A stretch of DNA of 64,000 nt from Olsenella profusa F0195 (GTDB lineage Bacteria > Actinomycetota > Coriobacteriia > Coriobacteriales > Atopobiaceae): assembly GCF_000468755.1 (NCBI RefSeq), contig NZ_AWEZ01000045.1, forward strand, positions 1-64,000, in the 5' to 3' direction. Positions 50,685 through 59,338 of this stretch are shown here, piece after piece. The position numbers and the translations under genes were made by a program. The notes beneath the pieces are model-generated. The model was not told the DNA's origin, did no database searches, and saw only the letters and a list, made by a program, of their open reading frames with translations. Every line of letters begins with the position of its first letter. Position 1 is the stretch's first letter.

Positions 50685-51578
50685 ATGATCGCCACCATCG
50701 TTCTCGTCATCATCGTCCTGTTCGTGCTCGCCAACGGGCTCTTCGTGGTGCCCCAGCAGCACTGCGCCGCCATCGAGCGCCTGGGCAGGTTCAGCTCCAT
50801 CCGCAGCGCCGGCCTCAACTTCAAGATCCCCTTCGTCGATCATGCGCGCCTCATCAGCATGATGACGCAGGACGAGCGCATGACCTTCGACGCCAAGACC
50901 AAGGACAACGTCACCATCGAGCTGGACGTCTCCATCCAGTTCCGCGTGGATGGCACGCCCGTGCAGGACATCATGCAGTCCGGCGTGTACCGCAGCATCT
51001 ACACCCTCACCGACCCGGTGGGACAGATGAAGGACTACTTCGCCGACGCGCTGCGCTCCGAGATCCCCGCACGCACGCTCGAGGAGGTCTTCATCGAGAA
51101 GGAGGCCATCGCGAGCTCCATCGACCACTCCGTGGCCGACAAGATGCTGGCCTACGGCTACACCGTGGTGGCCACGCTCATCACGGCCATCCGCCTGCCC
51201 CAGGAGGTCCAGGAGTCGATGAATCGCATCGTCGCCTCCAAGAACAACCTCGAGAGCGCCACCAACGACGCCAACGCCGCCCGCCAGAAGACGGTCATCG
51301 CCGCCCAAGCCGAGGCGGAGGCCATGCGCGCCCGTGGCGAGGGCATCGCCAACCAGCGCACGGCCATCGCCGAGGGCATCAAGCAGTCGCTCGACACCAT
51401 CCGCGACAGTGGCGTCTCGAGCCAGGAGGCCAACAGCCTCTTCATGTTCTCGCAGTGGACCGAGATGATGACGGACGTCAGCCACAACGGCGCCTCGACC
51501 ATCGTGCTGCCGTCCGACTTCGACCAGACGACCTTCGCGCAGATGCTCACGGCCGAGCGGGCGAAGGGGCGGGGGTAG
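50685..51578 (+). CDS. SPFH/band-7 (stomatin-like) membrane protein
   Basis: A 297-residue stomatin/QmcA-like protein. The N-terminal anchor IVLVIIVLFVLANGLFVV is followed by the SPFH domain (VPQQHCAAIERLGRF to LITAIRLPQEVQ), then an Ala/Glu-rich coiled coil (QKTVIAAQAEAEAMRARGEG) used for ring formation. It ends in a flexible tail. Such proteins make scaffolds in membrane microdomains and often associate with proteases, but no NfeD-type partner is adjacent. TGGAGG lies eight bases before ATG 50685. It follows asd by 34 bases. Confidence 0.9.
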   Translation: MIATIVLVIIVLFVLANGLFVVPQQHCAAIERLGRFSSIRSAGLNFKIPFVDHARLISMMTQDERMTFDAKTKDNVTIELDVSIQFRVDGTPVQDIMQSGVYRSIYTLTDPVGQMKDYFADALRSEIPARTLEEVFIEKEAIASSIDHSVADKMLAYGYTVVATLITAIRLPQEVQESMNRIVASKNNLESATNDANAARQKTVIAAQAEAEAMRARGEGIANQRTAIAEGIKQSLDTIRDSGVSSQEANSLFMFSQWTEMMTDVSHNGASTIVLPSDFDQTTFAQMLTAERAKGRG

Positions 51579-51604
51579 GACACAGGCTCCATACCGCACT
51601 GTGC

Positions 51605-51649
51605 CAGGAGGGCGAGGTTCGCATGATGATGTGAGCCTCGCCCTTCCTG
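51605..51649. terminator. Hairpin between convergent transcripts
   Basis: CAGGAGGGCGAGG and CCTCGCCCTTCCTG pair with one bulged base around an 18-base loop. It lies between the SPFH gene and the convergent gene ending at 51,675. Confidence 0.6.
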
Positions 51650-51674
51650 CACCATAGCTGCCGTCGTTGGGGCG

Positions 51675-52709
51675 CTATGAGTCCAGCCGTGTGATGGTGT
51701 AGAGGCTGGGGTAGCCACCCGTCTCCTGCTCACGCTTCTCGGAGAGATCGTCACCACTGTCGTCCCAGTGGGCGAGGTCGAACTCGTTGCACGCCTCCAG
51801 GTAGGAGCCAAGGGAGCTCTCGAAGTCCTCTGTCGGGCGCACGGCATAGCGCTGCACCTGAGAGGCGCCATCCGTGAAGGTCGCCTCGACCTCGAGCGTC
51901 TCTTGGCTGAGCAGGTCGGCAAAGGAGCGAGCCAGGAAAAGTTCCACCTGTGCCCACGCCTCAAGCCAGCTACGTCGATGATCCTCTGTGTCCGGGGCCT
52001 CCTGGCTCGCCAGCGCCTGGTCGATCCGTTCGAGCTCCGCGCTTTGTGGGATGCATGCCACGATGGTGCGTGTCAGGTGTACGCCGTCCGCCTCCGAGAG
52101 ACCGGGGCTCGCAGCGGCGTCATTGCCGACGGTAATGGATGTCCCTCTGGTGGAGGAATGCTCCGTCTCACTGCTGGAGAACTCCTCAAAGAAGATGCGA
52201 GGCGTGCAGGCGTCCTCGCTTATGCCAACATGGTCTCCGACGAGCGTGTAGGTGAGCGAGGCGATGCCCTGGGAGGTGCAGCTCAAGTCAAAGGATGCGG
52301 AATAGCTCCAGGAACCGTCGTCGCCCCCGCTCAGGGATCCCCTACGACCAAAGTCCCCAACTGCGAGCACGGTGCCAGGCGCCTCCTCGGTACCTTTGGC
52401 ATAGGCGGTGAGGGTAAAGGGATCATGCGGTGCGGACGCACTACCATCTTCCTGCGTCTCCGTAGGCAAAAGCACTCCTCTGACTTTGGAGGCTCCTAGA
52501 ACGGCGGCCGCTACCCCTGCTGCCACGGCGCCCCAGCGGATGACTCCCCGCCTGGTGACGAGGTGGAACGAGTGCGTCGTCGAAGCACGGTCATGCATCC
52601 CGTCACCAGAGACCTTGCTCATCACGTTTTCATATACCACCTTGGGCAGGTGAACCTCCTGCGCCAGGCTCCGTATGGCCTGCAGATCCTCATGGCTGTC
52701 TCGTGTCAT
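51675..52709 (-). CDS. Membrane protein partner of the ECF sigma factor, putative anti-sigma factor
   Basis: A 344-residue protein. About 60 cytoplasmic residues (AIRSLAQEVHLPKVVYENVM) precede a basic turn and a single span (VIRWGAVAAGVAAAVLGASKV). The external part of about 260 residues is rich in Ser, Glu and Thr and resembles no domain I know. It starts 13 bases after the ECF sigma gene with GGGAGG upstream, an arrangement typical of sigma/anti-sigma pairs. The cytoplasmic part has no zinc HxxxCxxC motif, so if it is an anti-sigma factor it is not of the ZAS type. Role inferred from position and topology only. Confidence 0.6.
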   Translation of the reverse strand: MTRDSHEDLQAIRSLAQEVHLPKVVYENVMSKVSGDGMHDRASTTHSFHLVTRRGVIRWGAVAAGVAAAVLGASKVRGVLLPTETQEDGSASAPHDPFTLTAYAKGTEEAPGTVLAVGDFGRRGSLSGGDDGSWSYSASFDLSCTSQGIASLTYTLVGDHVGISEDACTPRIFFEEFSSSETEHSSTRGTSITVGNDAAASPGLSEADGVHLTRTIVACIPQSAELERIDQALASQEAPDTEDHRRSWLEAWAQVELFLARSFADLLSQETLEVEATFTDGASQVQRYAVRPTEDFESSLGSYLEACNEFDLAHWDDSGDDLSEKREQETGGYPSLYTITRLDS

Positions 52710-52722
52710 GGTTGTCCTCCCT

Positions 52723-53295
52723 CTAGTGTTCGTTCTCGTCGAGCAGCACGCGCAGGCTCTTCCTCGCACGGGCCAGACGTGTGCGTACCGTGACGGGGCT
52801 GCAGCCCAACGCCCGAGCGATCTCCGTCGCGTCGTATCCTTCGATGTAGTACAGGACGGTGGTCATGCGCTGCTCATCGGGGAGCTTCGCAAGCGCCTTC
52901 CAGAGAGGATGGCGTTCCAAGGCCTGAAGGGCCTTGTCCTCGGTGGGGGAGAGGACGGCAGGGCCCTCACCCTTTTGGAGTGCCGTTTCCAAGGTCCCCT
53001 CATCGCTGCAGTAGCTCATGTTCCTGCTGTGCCATGTGCGCTTGAGCTCGTGACATCTGTTCATGGTGACACGCAGAAGCCAAGCCTTCACGTGCTCCGA
53101 GCTCTCAAAGTGCGTTTGACTCGTGAGCAACCGGAGGAACACGTCCTGCGCGATGTCCTGCGCGTCCTGGTGTGACCTCGTCTGGGACAGCGCGACCCGA
53201 TAGATAGTGTCTCCCCAACATTCCATTGCACGTCGCATGAAGGCGGCAGAGTGCTGAGGGGTGCCGTGGGTACGTTCGTCTCTGGCACACGGCAT
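52723..53295 (-). CDS. ECF-type RNA polymerase sigma factor
   Basis: A 190-residue sigma-70 family factor of the extracytoplasmic group. Region 2 runs from about residue 20 to 90 (IYRVALSQTRSHQDAQDIAQ and VKAWLLRVTMNRCHELKR). Region 4 has LPDEQRMTTVLYYIEGYDATEIARAL and CSPVTVRTRLARARKSLR, the helix-turn-helix that reads the -35. ATG 53295 follows GGGAGG by seven bases. The membrane protein gene downstream is its likely regulator. A GGGAAC box upstream resembles an ECF -35, suggesting self-activation. Confidence 0.92.
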   Translation of the reverse strand: MPCARDERTHGTPQHSAAFMRRAMECWGDTIYRVALSQTRSHQDAQDIAQDVFLRLLTSQTHFESSEHVKAWLLRVTMNRCHELKRTWHSRNMSYCSDEGTLETALQKGEGPAVLSPTEDKALQALERHPLWKALAKLPDEQRMTTVLYYIEGYDATEIARALGCSPVTVRTRLARARKSLRVLLDENEH

Positions 53296-53315
53296 CTCAT
53301 CACCTCCCTGCCAAC

Positions 53316-53344
53316 AATATGCAGAAGGGCCCTGTGATGTTCCC
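53316..53344 (-). promoter_or_regulatory. Candidate self-controlled promoter of the ECF sigma gene
   Basis: On the minus strand GGGAAC (53344-53339) resembles the GGAAC -35 of ECF promoters, with CATATT (53321-53316) 17 bases further. TTCCC-GAATGTT-GGGAA at 53340-53356 forms a small palindrome around the -35. Confidence 0.35.
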
Positions 53345-53372
53345 GAATGTTGGGAAAGCGTTGCCGACCGGC

Positions 53373-53966
53373 CTATGCGCCGTAGGCCATCCTTCCCGCG
53401 CGGATCTGATAGAAGCAGTCCGCGCAGACGGAGACGTACCTGATGTCGCTCTGGTCGTCGACCTCCACCTGCCTGTCGTCGAAGGTGGCACGCCCCCTCA
53501 CGAGGCGCAGGTTCATCGTGGCCTTGCGCCCGCAACGGCAGATGGTGCGCATCTCGCGGATCTCGTCGGCAAGCTCCAGCAGGCGCGAGGCGCCCGGGAA
53601 GCCCCGTCCGGCGAAGTCGATCTTGAGGCCGTAGCACATGCAGGGGATGTGCAGCTCGTGGACGGCCTGGTGCAAGCGCTCCGCCTGACGAGGCGACATG
53701 AACTGTGCCTCGTCCATAAGGACGCAGCTCGACTCGGGCAGGGCGCGGCGCATCAGCCCATACGTGTCGCCGTGCGGCCCCATGAGCACGTCCGCCTTGC
53801 GCACGACGCCCAGGCGGCTCACCACGTTGGTGCTGCCCCTGGTGTCCGTGACGAGCTTCATGATGGTCACGTGCATTCCGCGCTCCTCGTAGTTGTGCGC
53901 AACCTGCAGGAGACTCGTGGACTTTCCGCAGTTCATGGCCCTATAGATGAAGTACAGCTTCGCCAC
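53373..53966 (-). CDS. tdk: Thymidine kinase
   Basis: A 197-residue type II thymidine kinase for nucleoside salvage. YRAMNCGKSTSLLQVAHNYEERG contains the P-loop, CVLMDEAQFMSP the Asp/Glu metal site, and CRCGRKATMNLR with CADCFYQI the structural zinc Cys residues. GTG 53966 is the start, with GGAGGG six bases upstream; the open frame further upstream is not conserved and covers the divergent promoter region. It lies 77 bases upstream of the ECF sigma gene on the same strand. Confidence 0.94.
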   Translation of the reverse strand: MAKLYFIYRAMNCGKSTSLLQVAHNYEERGMHVTIMKLVTDTRGSTNVVSRLGVVRKADVLMGPHGDTYGLMRRALPESSCVLMDEAQFMSPRQAERLHQAVHELHIPCMCYGLKIDFAGRGFPGASRLLELADEIREMRTICRCGRKATMNLRLVRGRATFDDRQVEVDDQSDIRYVSVCADCFYQIRAGRMAYGA

Positions 53967-54027
53967 CGTCGCCCTCCTGGCCCTCGTGCCTGAGGCGCAT
54001 CGCACCGTGCCACCTTCGACGTGCGTT

Positions 54028-54036
54028 TGGTATGAT
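54028..54036 (+). promoter_or_regulatory. Extended -10 upstream of the basic membrane protein
   Basis: TGGTATGAT matches an extended -10 and lies about 130 bases before the next plus-strand start codon. Confidence 0.45.
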
Positions 54037-54165
54037 AGCCGCGTTTGGGCGAGGGCGCCCTCGCGTGCGGATGACTGGAGCGAATTCCCATGGCCTCTTC
54101 TCTGTTTGCGGTTCGGATGCATAGCACGTCGCCCCTCACCACCAGCAGGGACGAGCGATAGCGTC

Positions 54166-54951
54166 ATGGCACAGGGAACCCCTCGGAGGCGGAGCACGCA
54201 CCCACGCACCGCATCGCGCAAGCCGGCCCCCCGGCCAACGGCGCGGCGGCCATCTGGCTCTGTACAGGGGACGTCCCGTCAAAAGCCAAGGCCGACGCCA
54301 TCGAAGGCTGGCACCGCCCGCCGGCAGGCTGGCCCGGCCAAGAGGCGCACCATCGCCGCCCGTGCGCGGCGGCCTCGACAGGAGACGGCGCATCCCCGGC
54401 GCTCCGCAGGACACGGGTCGACGGATCGGGAGCGCGACGAGCGCTCCCATGACCACGCCACCCACCAGGGCTACGAAGGCTACGATGCGTATGGCGACGG
54501 TGGCTACGACTCTGATGCGTACGACGCCTATGCGGATCCTCGGGGGCGTGACTCCCTCCGTCTTGGGGAGCATCCCGTGCTCCTGCTGACCATCGTGCTC
54601 TATGCCGTGGTGTGGGTGCTCGCACTCGTACGGTTCTGGCAGCTCACGCCTGCGGGCGGGGTCCTGCGCTGGGCGCTCACGTACCTGTATGGGCTGATGA
54701 CCGTCGCTGGCTTTTCCGCATCGGCCGCCATGGGGTCCCAGCATGTGTGGGGCCCGCGGCGCTGGCTCGTGGTCCCCTTGGCCGGCCTGCTCGAGATGGT
54801 GCTGGTCCTGTTCACGCTGGCGCTCTACCACGGCGTTGACATCGAGGTGGCCACCCTGCCGCTGTACTGGTACCTGCTGCTGGGCATGTTCGTCTCGTTG
54901 CTGGGCATGCTGGGGGGCCTCCTGCTGACGCACACGCGCAGGGAGGGCTAG
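54166..54951 (+). CDS. Membrane protein with Arg/Pro-rich N-terminal domain
   Basis: A 261-residue protein not assigned to a family. The first 95 residues are extremely basic (RRRSTHPRTASRKPAPRP and similar), followed by a Tyr/Asp/Gly-rich stretch (GYEGYDAYGDGGYDSDAYDA, about 98-122). Then come four predicted spans from VLLLTIVLYAVVWVLALV to YWYLLLGMFVSLLGMLGGLLL. The N-terminus is probably cytoplasmic, disordered and able to bind nucleic acid or anionic lipid. The ribosome site before ATG 54166 is weak (GGGACGAG at a long spacing), so the exact start is uncertain. Divergent from tdk. Confidence 0.65.
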   Translation: MAQGTPRRRSTHPRTASRKPAPRPTARRPSGSVQGTSRQKPRPTPSKAGTARRQAGPAKRRTIAARARRPRQETAHPRRSAGHGSTDRERDERSHDHATHQGYEGYDAYGDGGYDSDAYDAYADPRGRDSLRLGEHPVLLLTIVLYAVVWVLALVRFWQLTPAGGVLRWALTYLYGLMTVAGFSASAAMGSQHVWGPRRWLVVPLAGLLEMVLVLFTLALYHGVDIEVATLPLYWYLLLGMFVSLLGMLGGLLLTHTRREG

Positions 54952-55497
54952 GCGCCGTCGCGCGGGGTCGCCTTGCTGCGCGGGGTGGGCCTCCCGATGG
55001 GCGTGGCGCACGGCAGTGCGCGTTTGGGGCCCAAGTGCGTGGCCCTGTGGCCTGCGGGGCGCGAGAACCGTCCGGATTTTGGACGTATGCGGGGCGATTT
55101 CCCTCCATGGAGGCCCGAACCTTGCCGCCATACGTGCTGGAAGGACGCGATGTGGCGCCACCCAGCACGCACTTGGGCCCCAAACGCTCCTGCTCGAAGG
55201 TTTCGGGCGTGGGATGGGGCGTCCCCGTCCCTCATGGGCGACACGTGGTCCGTGCCGAGCGGGTGGTGGGACGGCCGGGAGGCGCGGTCGTGGGACACTA
55301 CTGCCCACGGAACGAGGCGATGCGCTTCGCCTTATGTTGCGGTGCCGTCTCGGCTGGAACGAGACGTCGCGCTTCTGGGCGTCCTTGTCTAGAATGATCA
55401 GGGGCTCCCATTCCCGGGGTCCCGAAAGACGCCTTTCAGGGGAGGGGACGGCGATCGGGCCAGGGGCCTGCGTCGTCCCGCCCGTATCGGAGGAGAC
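54952..55497. other. Gap before gatC holding a repeat and a leader
   Basis: No protein gene is supported in these 546 bases. The first half contains the dispersed repeat copy B. The second half has a small hairpin (CGTCTCG-gctggaa-CGAGACG, 55346-55366) and a TAGAAT box near 55,390 that may be the gatCAB -10, giving a leader of about 95 nt. I looked for a T-box and did not find its conserved core. Confidence 0.5.
55020..55187. repeat. Dispersed repeat element, copy B, with perfect 20-bp terminal inverted repeats
   Basis: GCGTTTGGGGCCCAAGTGCG (55020-55039) is exactly mirrored at 55168-55187. The 168-bp element shares its ends, and the CCAGCACGCACTTGGG just inside the right end, with copy A at 30,566-30,751. 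The middles have diverged, while each copy keeps perfect arms, so the arms look selected or recently made. Confidence 0.75.
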
Positions 55498-55815
55498 ATG
55501 GCACTTTCCAAGGAGACGGTGGCCGGCATCGCCGACTACGCCCGCATTGCCCTCGATGACCAGGAGCTCGAGGAGATGACCGCCTACCTGAACGAGGCGG
55601 TCGGGATGCTCGGGCCCATCCGCACGTACGACCTGGACGGCGTGGAACCCACCTACCATCCCATCGGCGACCTCTCCAACGTGATGGGGGAGGACGTGGT
55701 GGACGATGCCGTTCGCGCGCTGCCGCTCGACGTGGCACTCGACAACGCCGGCTCCACGAGCGGCCGCTACTTCCGCGTGCCCTCCATCCTGGGTGATGGG
55801 GGAGGCGATCGCTGA
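55498..55815 (+). CDS. gatC: Asp/Glu-tRNA amidotransferase subunit C
   Basis: A 105-residue subunit that wraps around GatA and joins it to GatB. MALSKETVAGIADYARIALD and the C-terminal helix DVALDNAGSTSGRYFRVPSIL fit the family. AGGAGACATG places the ribosome site close to the ATG. It overlaps gatA by one base. Confidence 0.92.
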   Translation: MALSKETVAGIADYARIALDDQELEEMTAYLNEAVGMLGPIRTYDLDGVEPTYHPIGDLSNVMGEDVVDDAVRALPLDVALDNAGSTSGRYFRVPSILGDGGGDR

Positions 55816-57329
55816 TGGCCAACCTCGATGCCCTTTCCGCCGCGCAGATCGCGGCCGGCGTCGCAGGGGGCGCCTTCTCGGCGACCGAGGTCGCCCAGGC
55901 CTCCCTCGATGCCATCGAGGCGCGCGATGGGGAGGTGCAGGCATTCCTGCAGGTGTCTGCCGACCTGGCCCTTTCCGTTGCCGCCACGACCGACGCCGCT
56001 CGCGCGGGGGGCAGGCCGCTCGGTCCGCTTGCCGGCGTCCCCGTCGCCTTCAAGGACAACATGCACCTTGTGGGCACGCGCACGACCTGCGCCTCCAGGA
56101 TGCTCGAGCACTACGAGTCCACCTTCACGGCCACCTGCGTCCAGCGCATGCTCGATGCGGGCGCGACGCCCATGGGCAAGGTCAACATGGACGAGTTCGC
56201 CTTTGGCTCCTCCACCGAGTCGAGCGCCTTCCATCCCACGCGCAACCCCTGGGACACCGCGCGCGTCCCTGGTGGTTCCTCGGGTGGCTCCGCCGCTGCC
56301 GTGGCCGCCGGCGAGGTCACGGTCTCCCTCGGCTCCGACACGGGCGGCTCCATCCGCCAGCCGGCGAGCCTGTGCGGCGTGGTGGGCATGAAGCCCACCT
56401 ACGGTGCCGTGAGCCGCTACGGCGTGGTGGCCTTTGGCTCCTCGCTCGACCAGGTGGGACCCCTCGGCCGTCGTGTGGAGGATGTGGCCCTGACCATGAA
56501 TGCGCTCACCGGACCCGGTCGGGATCCGTTCGACTCCACGAGCCAGGACTGCCCCGTGGACTTCCTGGAACACCTCGATGACCCCATCGAGGGCCGTAGG
56601 ATAGGCGTGGTGCCCGAGCTCCTGGATGTTGCCGGCCTCACGGACGAGGCCAGGGAGGCGGTCGTGCGGGCCCGCGCCATCCTGGAGGATCAGGGCGCCC
56701 GCATCGTCGAGGTGGAGCTCCCCAACATCGCCTCCTCCATTGCCGCCTACTACGTGATCGCCCCCTGCGAGGCGTTCAGCAACCTCGCGCGCTTCGATGG
56801 CGTGCGCTATGGCTACCAGGAGCCGGGCTGTCCCACGCTGGCCGAGCAGACGGCGCTCTCGCGCGCCCATGGCTTTGGCGAGGAGGCCAAGCGCCGTCAG
56901 ATGCTGGGCGCCTACCTGCTCTCCAGCGGCGTCTATGACCAGTACTACTACCCGGCCCAGCAGGTGCGCACGCTCATCACGCAGGACTACGTGCGCGCCT
57001 ACGAACAGTGTGACGTCATCCTCATGCCCACGTCCCCGCGAACGGCCTTCCGCTTCGGCGAGATCAGCGACCCCACGCAGATGTACGCGTCGGACATGTT
57101 CACGATCTCCAGCAACATCGCGGGCAACGGCGGCATCTCGGTTCCCCTGGGCCTGGGGTCCGCCTCGGGCCTGCCCGTCTCCGCGCAGCTGCAGGGGCCG
57201 GCCTTCAAGGACCGCTCGCTCCTCACGTTTGCGCGCGCCATCGAGCGGGGCGTGGACGCGGGCCTTGGGCTGGGTCAGGGCGCCCCCGTCGCACCGGGAT
57301 GCGCCGGGAAGGGGGGTGAGCTCCGATGA
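55815..57329 (+). CDS. gatA: Asp/Glu-tRNA amidotransferase subunit A
   Basis: A 504-residue amidase-signature enzyme that releases ammonia from glutamine for Gln-tRNA (or Asn-tRNA) formation. GVPVAFKDNMHL contains the catalytic Lys, and GGSSGGSAAAVAAGEVTVSLGSDTGGSIRQPA the cis-Ser/Ser pair. It indicates that the organism lacks or supplements glutaminyl-tRNA synthetase. Its end overlaps the gatB start by four bases. Confidence 0.95.
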   Translation: MANLDALSAAQIAAGVAGGAFSATEVAQASLDAIEARDGEVQAFLQVSADLALSVAATTDAARAGGRPLGPLAGVPVAFKDNMHLVGTRTTCASRMLEHYESTFTATCVQRMLDAGATPMGKVNMDEFAFGSSTESSAFHPTRNPWDTARVPGGSSGGSAAAVAAGEVTVSLGSDTGGSIRQPASLCGVVGMKPTYGAVSRYGVVAFGSSLDQVGPLGRRVEDVALTMNALTGPGRDPFDSTSQDCPVDFLEHLDDPIEGRRIGVVPELLDVAGLTDEAREAVVRARAILEDQGARIVEVELPNIASSIAAYYVIAPCEAFSNLARFDGVRYGYQEPGCPTLAEQTALSRAHGFGEEAKRRQMLGAYLLSSGVYDQYYYPAQQVRTLITQDYVRAYEQCDVILMPTSPRTAFRFGEISDPTQMYASDMFTISSNIAGNGGISVPLGLGSASGLPVSAQLQGPAFKDRSLLTFARAIERGVDAGLGLGQGAPVAPGCAGKGGELR

Positions 57330-58894
57330 GGAAGCTCCAGGACGTCCTTGAGGACTGGGAGGCCGTCATCGGCCTCGAGGTGCACACCGAACTCACCACG
57401 CTCGACACCAAGATGTTCTGCAACTGCCGCCTCTCCCACGATGACGAGCCCAACACCAACGTGTGCCCCGTCTGCCTGGGCATGCCGGGGGCGCTCCCCG
57501 TGCCCAACCGCAGGGCCGTCCAGGCCATCGTGATGGCGGGGCTGGCCACCAACTGCCAGATCCAGCGCCACTCCCTGTTCTACCGCAAGCACTACTTCTA
57601 CCCCGACATGGCCAAGAACTTCCAGACCACGCAGGGGCCGGTCGCATTCTGCATGTATGGGCACCTGGACCTGGACGTGACGGGCGAGGGCGCCCGGGAG
57701 CGTCCCGACCACGTGATGACGGGCACCGACGTCGTGGCCGCCCACGACGCCGCCGCCCCCCTGACCGTGGACAAGGCGCCGGACGGCTCCTACACCGTGC
57801 CCATCCGCATCCTGCGCATCCACATGGAGGAGGACGCCGCCAAGATGGTCCACTCCGGTGGCGAGGAGGGGCGCATCACCGGCGCCTCCGAGTCGTTCAT
57901 CGACTACAACCGCTGCGGCACGCCCCTCATCGAGCTCGTCACCGAGCCCGACCTGCGCACGCCCGAGGAGGCCCGCCTCTTCATGGAGAGGCTGCAACAG
58001 ACCTTCCGTACGCTGGGCATCTCCGACTGCTCCCTGGAGTCGGGGTCCATGCGCTGCGACGGCAACATCTCCCTGCGTCGCCGGGGCACGAGCGCGTTGG
58101 GCACCAAGACCGAGATGAAGAACATCAACTCCTTCAAGGGCCTGCACGACGCCCTCGCGTACGAGATCTGCCGCCAGGCCGAGGTGCTCGAGGAGGGTGG
58201 CACCATCTATCAGGAGACGCGCCACTGGGAGCCCAGCAACAGGCGCACCGTGGTCATGCGCGTGAAGGAGACGGCGGATGACTACCGGCTGTTCCCCGAC
58301 CCCGACCTGGCACCGTTCAACCTCACGGACGAGTTCATCAATGACGCTGCCGCCCGCATCCCCGAGCTGCCCGACGCCAAGCGCAATCGCTATGTGGCCA
58401 GCTTTGGCCTCAAGCGCGCCGATGCGGCCCAGATTGCGGGCGATCCTGCGGTCGCGACGCTCTTCGAGGAGGCGGCCGAGATGGCCGGCGAAGGGGTGGC
58501 GCCGACGGTGGCCAACGTGGTCGTTAACCTCCTGCCGGCATGTGGTGCCATCACGGCCGCGCAGACGGCAGGCATCGCTCGACTGCTGGCGGCCGATGCC
58601 ATCACCTTTGCCCAGGCGCGCGATGTGCTCGATGCCGTGGACGGCACGGACGAGGATCCCGAGCGGGTCGTGGACGAGCGGGGCCTGCGGCAGTCCACGG
58701 ACACCGGGACGCTCGAGCCCGTGGTGGATGCGGTGCTCGCCCGCTGCACCGAGCAGGTGAGGCAGTATCGCGACGGCAACAGGAAGGTCGTGGGCTACCT
58801 CGTGGGCCAGTGCATGAAGGCCTCCACGGCCGCCGGCGTCAAGGGCAACCCCAAGCTCTTCAACGAGCTGCTGACCGCCAGGCTGGAGGGCTAG
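57326..58894 (+). CDS. gatB: Asp/Glu-tRNA amidotransferase subunit B
   Basis: A 522-residue kinase-like subunit that activates misacylated Glu-tRNA(Gln) or Asp-tRNA(Asn). GLEVHTELTT, CPVCLGMPGALPVPN, FYRKHYFYPDMAKNFQ (family YRK..YY.D..K.YQ) and the C-terminal YqeY-like helical tail ending VKGNPKLFNELLTARL are present. It begins inside the end of gatA, so all three subunits are translationally coupled. Confidence 0.95.
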   Translation: MRKLQDVLEDWEAVIGLEVHTELTTLDTKMFCNCRLSHDDEPNTNVCPVCLGMPGALPVPNRRAVQAIVMAGLATNCQIQRHSLFYRKHYFYPDMAKNFQTTQGPVAFCMYGHLDLDVTGEGARERPDHVMTGTDVVAAHDAAAPLTVDKAPDGSYTVPIRILRIHMEEDAAKMVHSGGEEGRITGASESFIDYNRCGTPLIELVTEPDLRTPEEARLFMERLQQTFRTLGISDCSLESGSMRCDGNISLRRRGTSALGTKTEMKNINSFKGLHDALAYEICRQAEVLEEGGTIYQETRHWEPSNRRTVVMRVKETADDYRLFPDPDLAPFNLTDEFINDAAARIPELPDAKRNRYVASFGLKRADAAQIAGDPAVATLFEEAAEMAGEGVAPTVANVVVNLLPACGAITAAQTAGIARLLAADAITFAQARDVLDAVDGTDEDPERVVDERGLRQSTDTGTLEPVVDAVLARCTEQVRQYRDGNRKVVGYLVGQCMKASTAAGVKGNPKLFNELLTARLEG

Positions 58895-58951
58895 AGGGGC
58901 GCCTCGACCCCCTCGAGTCACGTGCAGGCATCCCCGAAGGAAGGACTCCCC

Positions 58952-59338
58952 ATGCCCCACGACAAGCTCCTCGTGCTGTGCCATCCCCGGTGCTCCACTT
59001 GCAAGAGGGCCCTCGTCTGGCTGGACGCCCACGGCATCGCCTACGCCTGTCGCGACATCTCCCGGGACAACCCCACGGCAGACGAGCTTGCCACCTGGCA
59101 GGCGGCGTCCGGCCTGCCGGTGCGCCGCCTCTTCAACACGAGCGGGAGGCTCTACCGCGAGCAGAACGTAAAGGCCCAGCTGGACGCCGGCATGAGCGAT
59201 GAGGATGCCTTGGCGCTGCTCGCAACGGATGGCATGATGGTCAGGCGCCCGCTGGTGGTGGGCACGAGGGCTGACGGGACCCCGTTCGTGCTCGTGGGTT
59301 TCCGAGAGGCCCCGTGGTCAGAGGCGCTGCTGTCCTAG
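58952..59338 (+). CDS. ArsC/Spx-family thioredoxin-fold protein
   Basis: A 128-residue protein of the ArsC/YffB/Spx group. The N-terminal CHPRCSTCKRALVWLD has a CxxC pair (CSTC) at the redox position, then RDISRDNPT and a late MVRRPLVVGTRADG, where Arg-Arg-Pro is the family cis-Pro loop. It could be a glutaredoxin-linked arsenate reductase or an Spx-like regulator. No ars genes are nearby, so a general thiol role is more likely. GAAGGAAGGA precedes ATG 58952. It overlaps the convergent gene by four bases. Confidence 0.82.
   Translation: MPHDKLLVLCHPRCSTCKRALVWLDAHGIAYACRDISRDNPTADELATWQAASGLPVRRLFNTSGRLYREQNVKAQLDAGMSDEDALALLATDGMMVRRPLVVGTRADGTPFVLVGFREAPWSEALLS

Noticed and set aside
55300-55497. 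T-box leader before gatC
   Set aside because: A hairpin is present, but the T-box core and a following terminator/antiterminator pair are not found.
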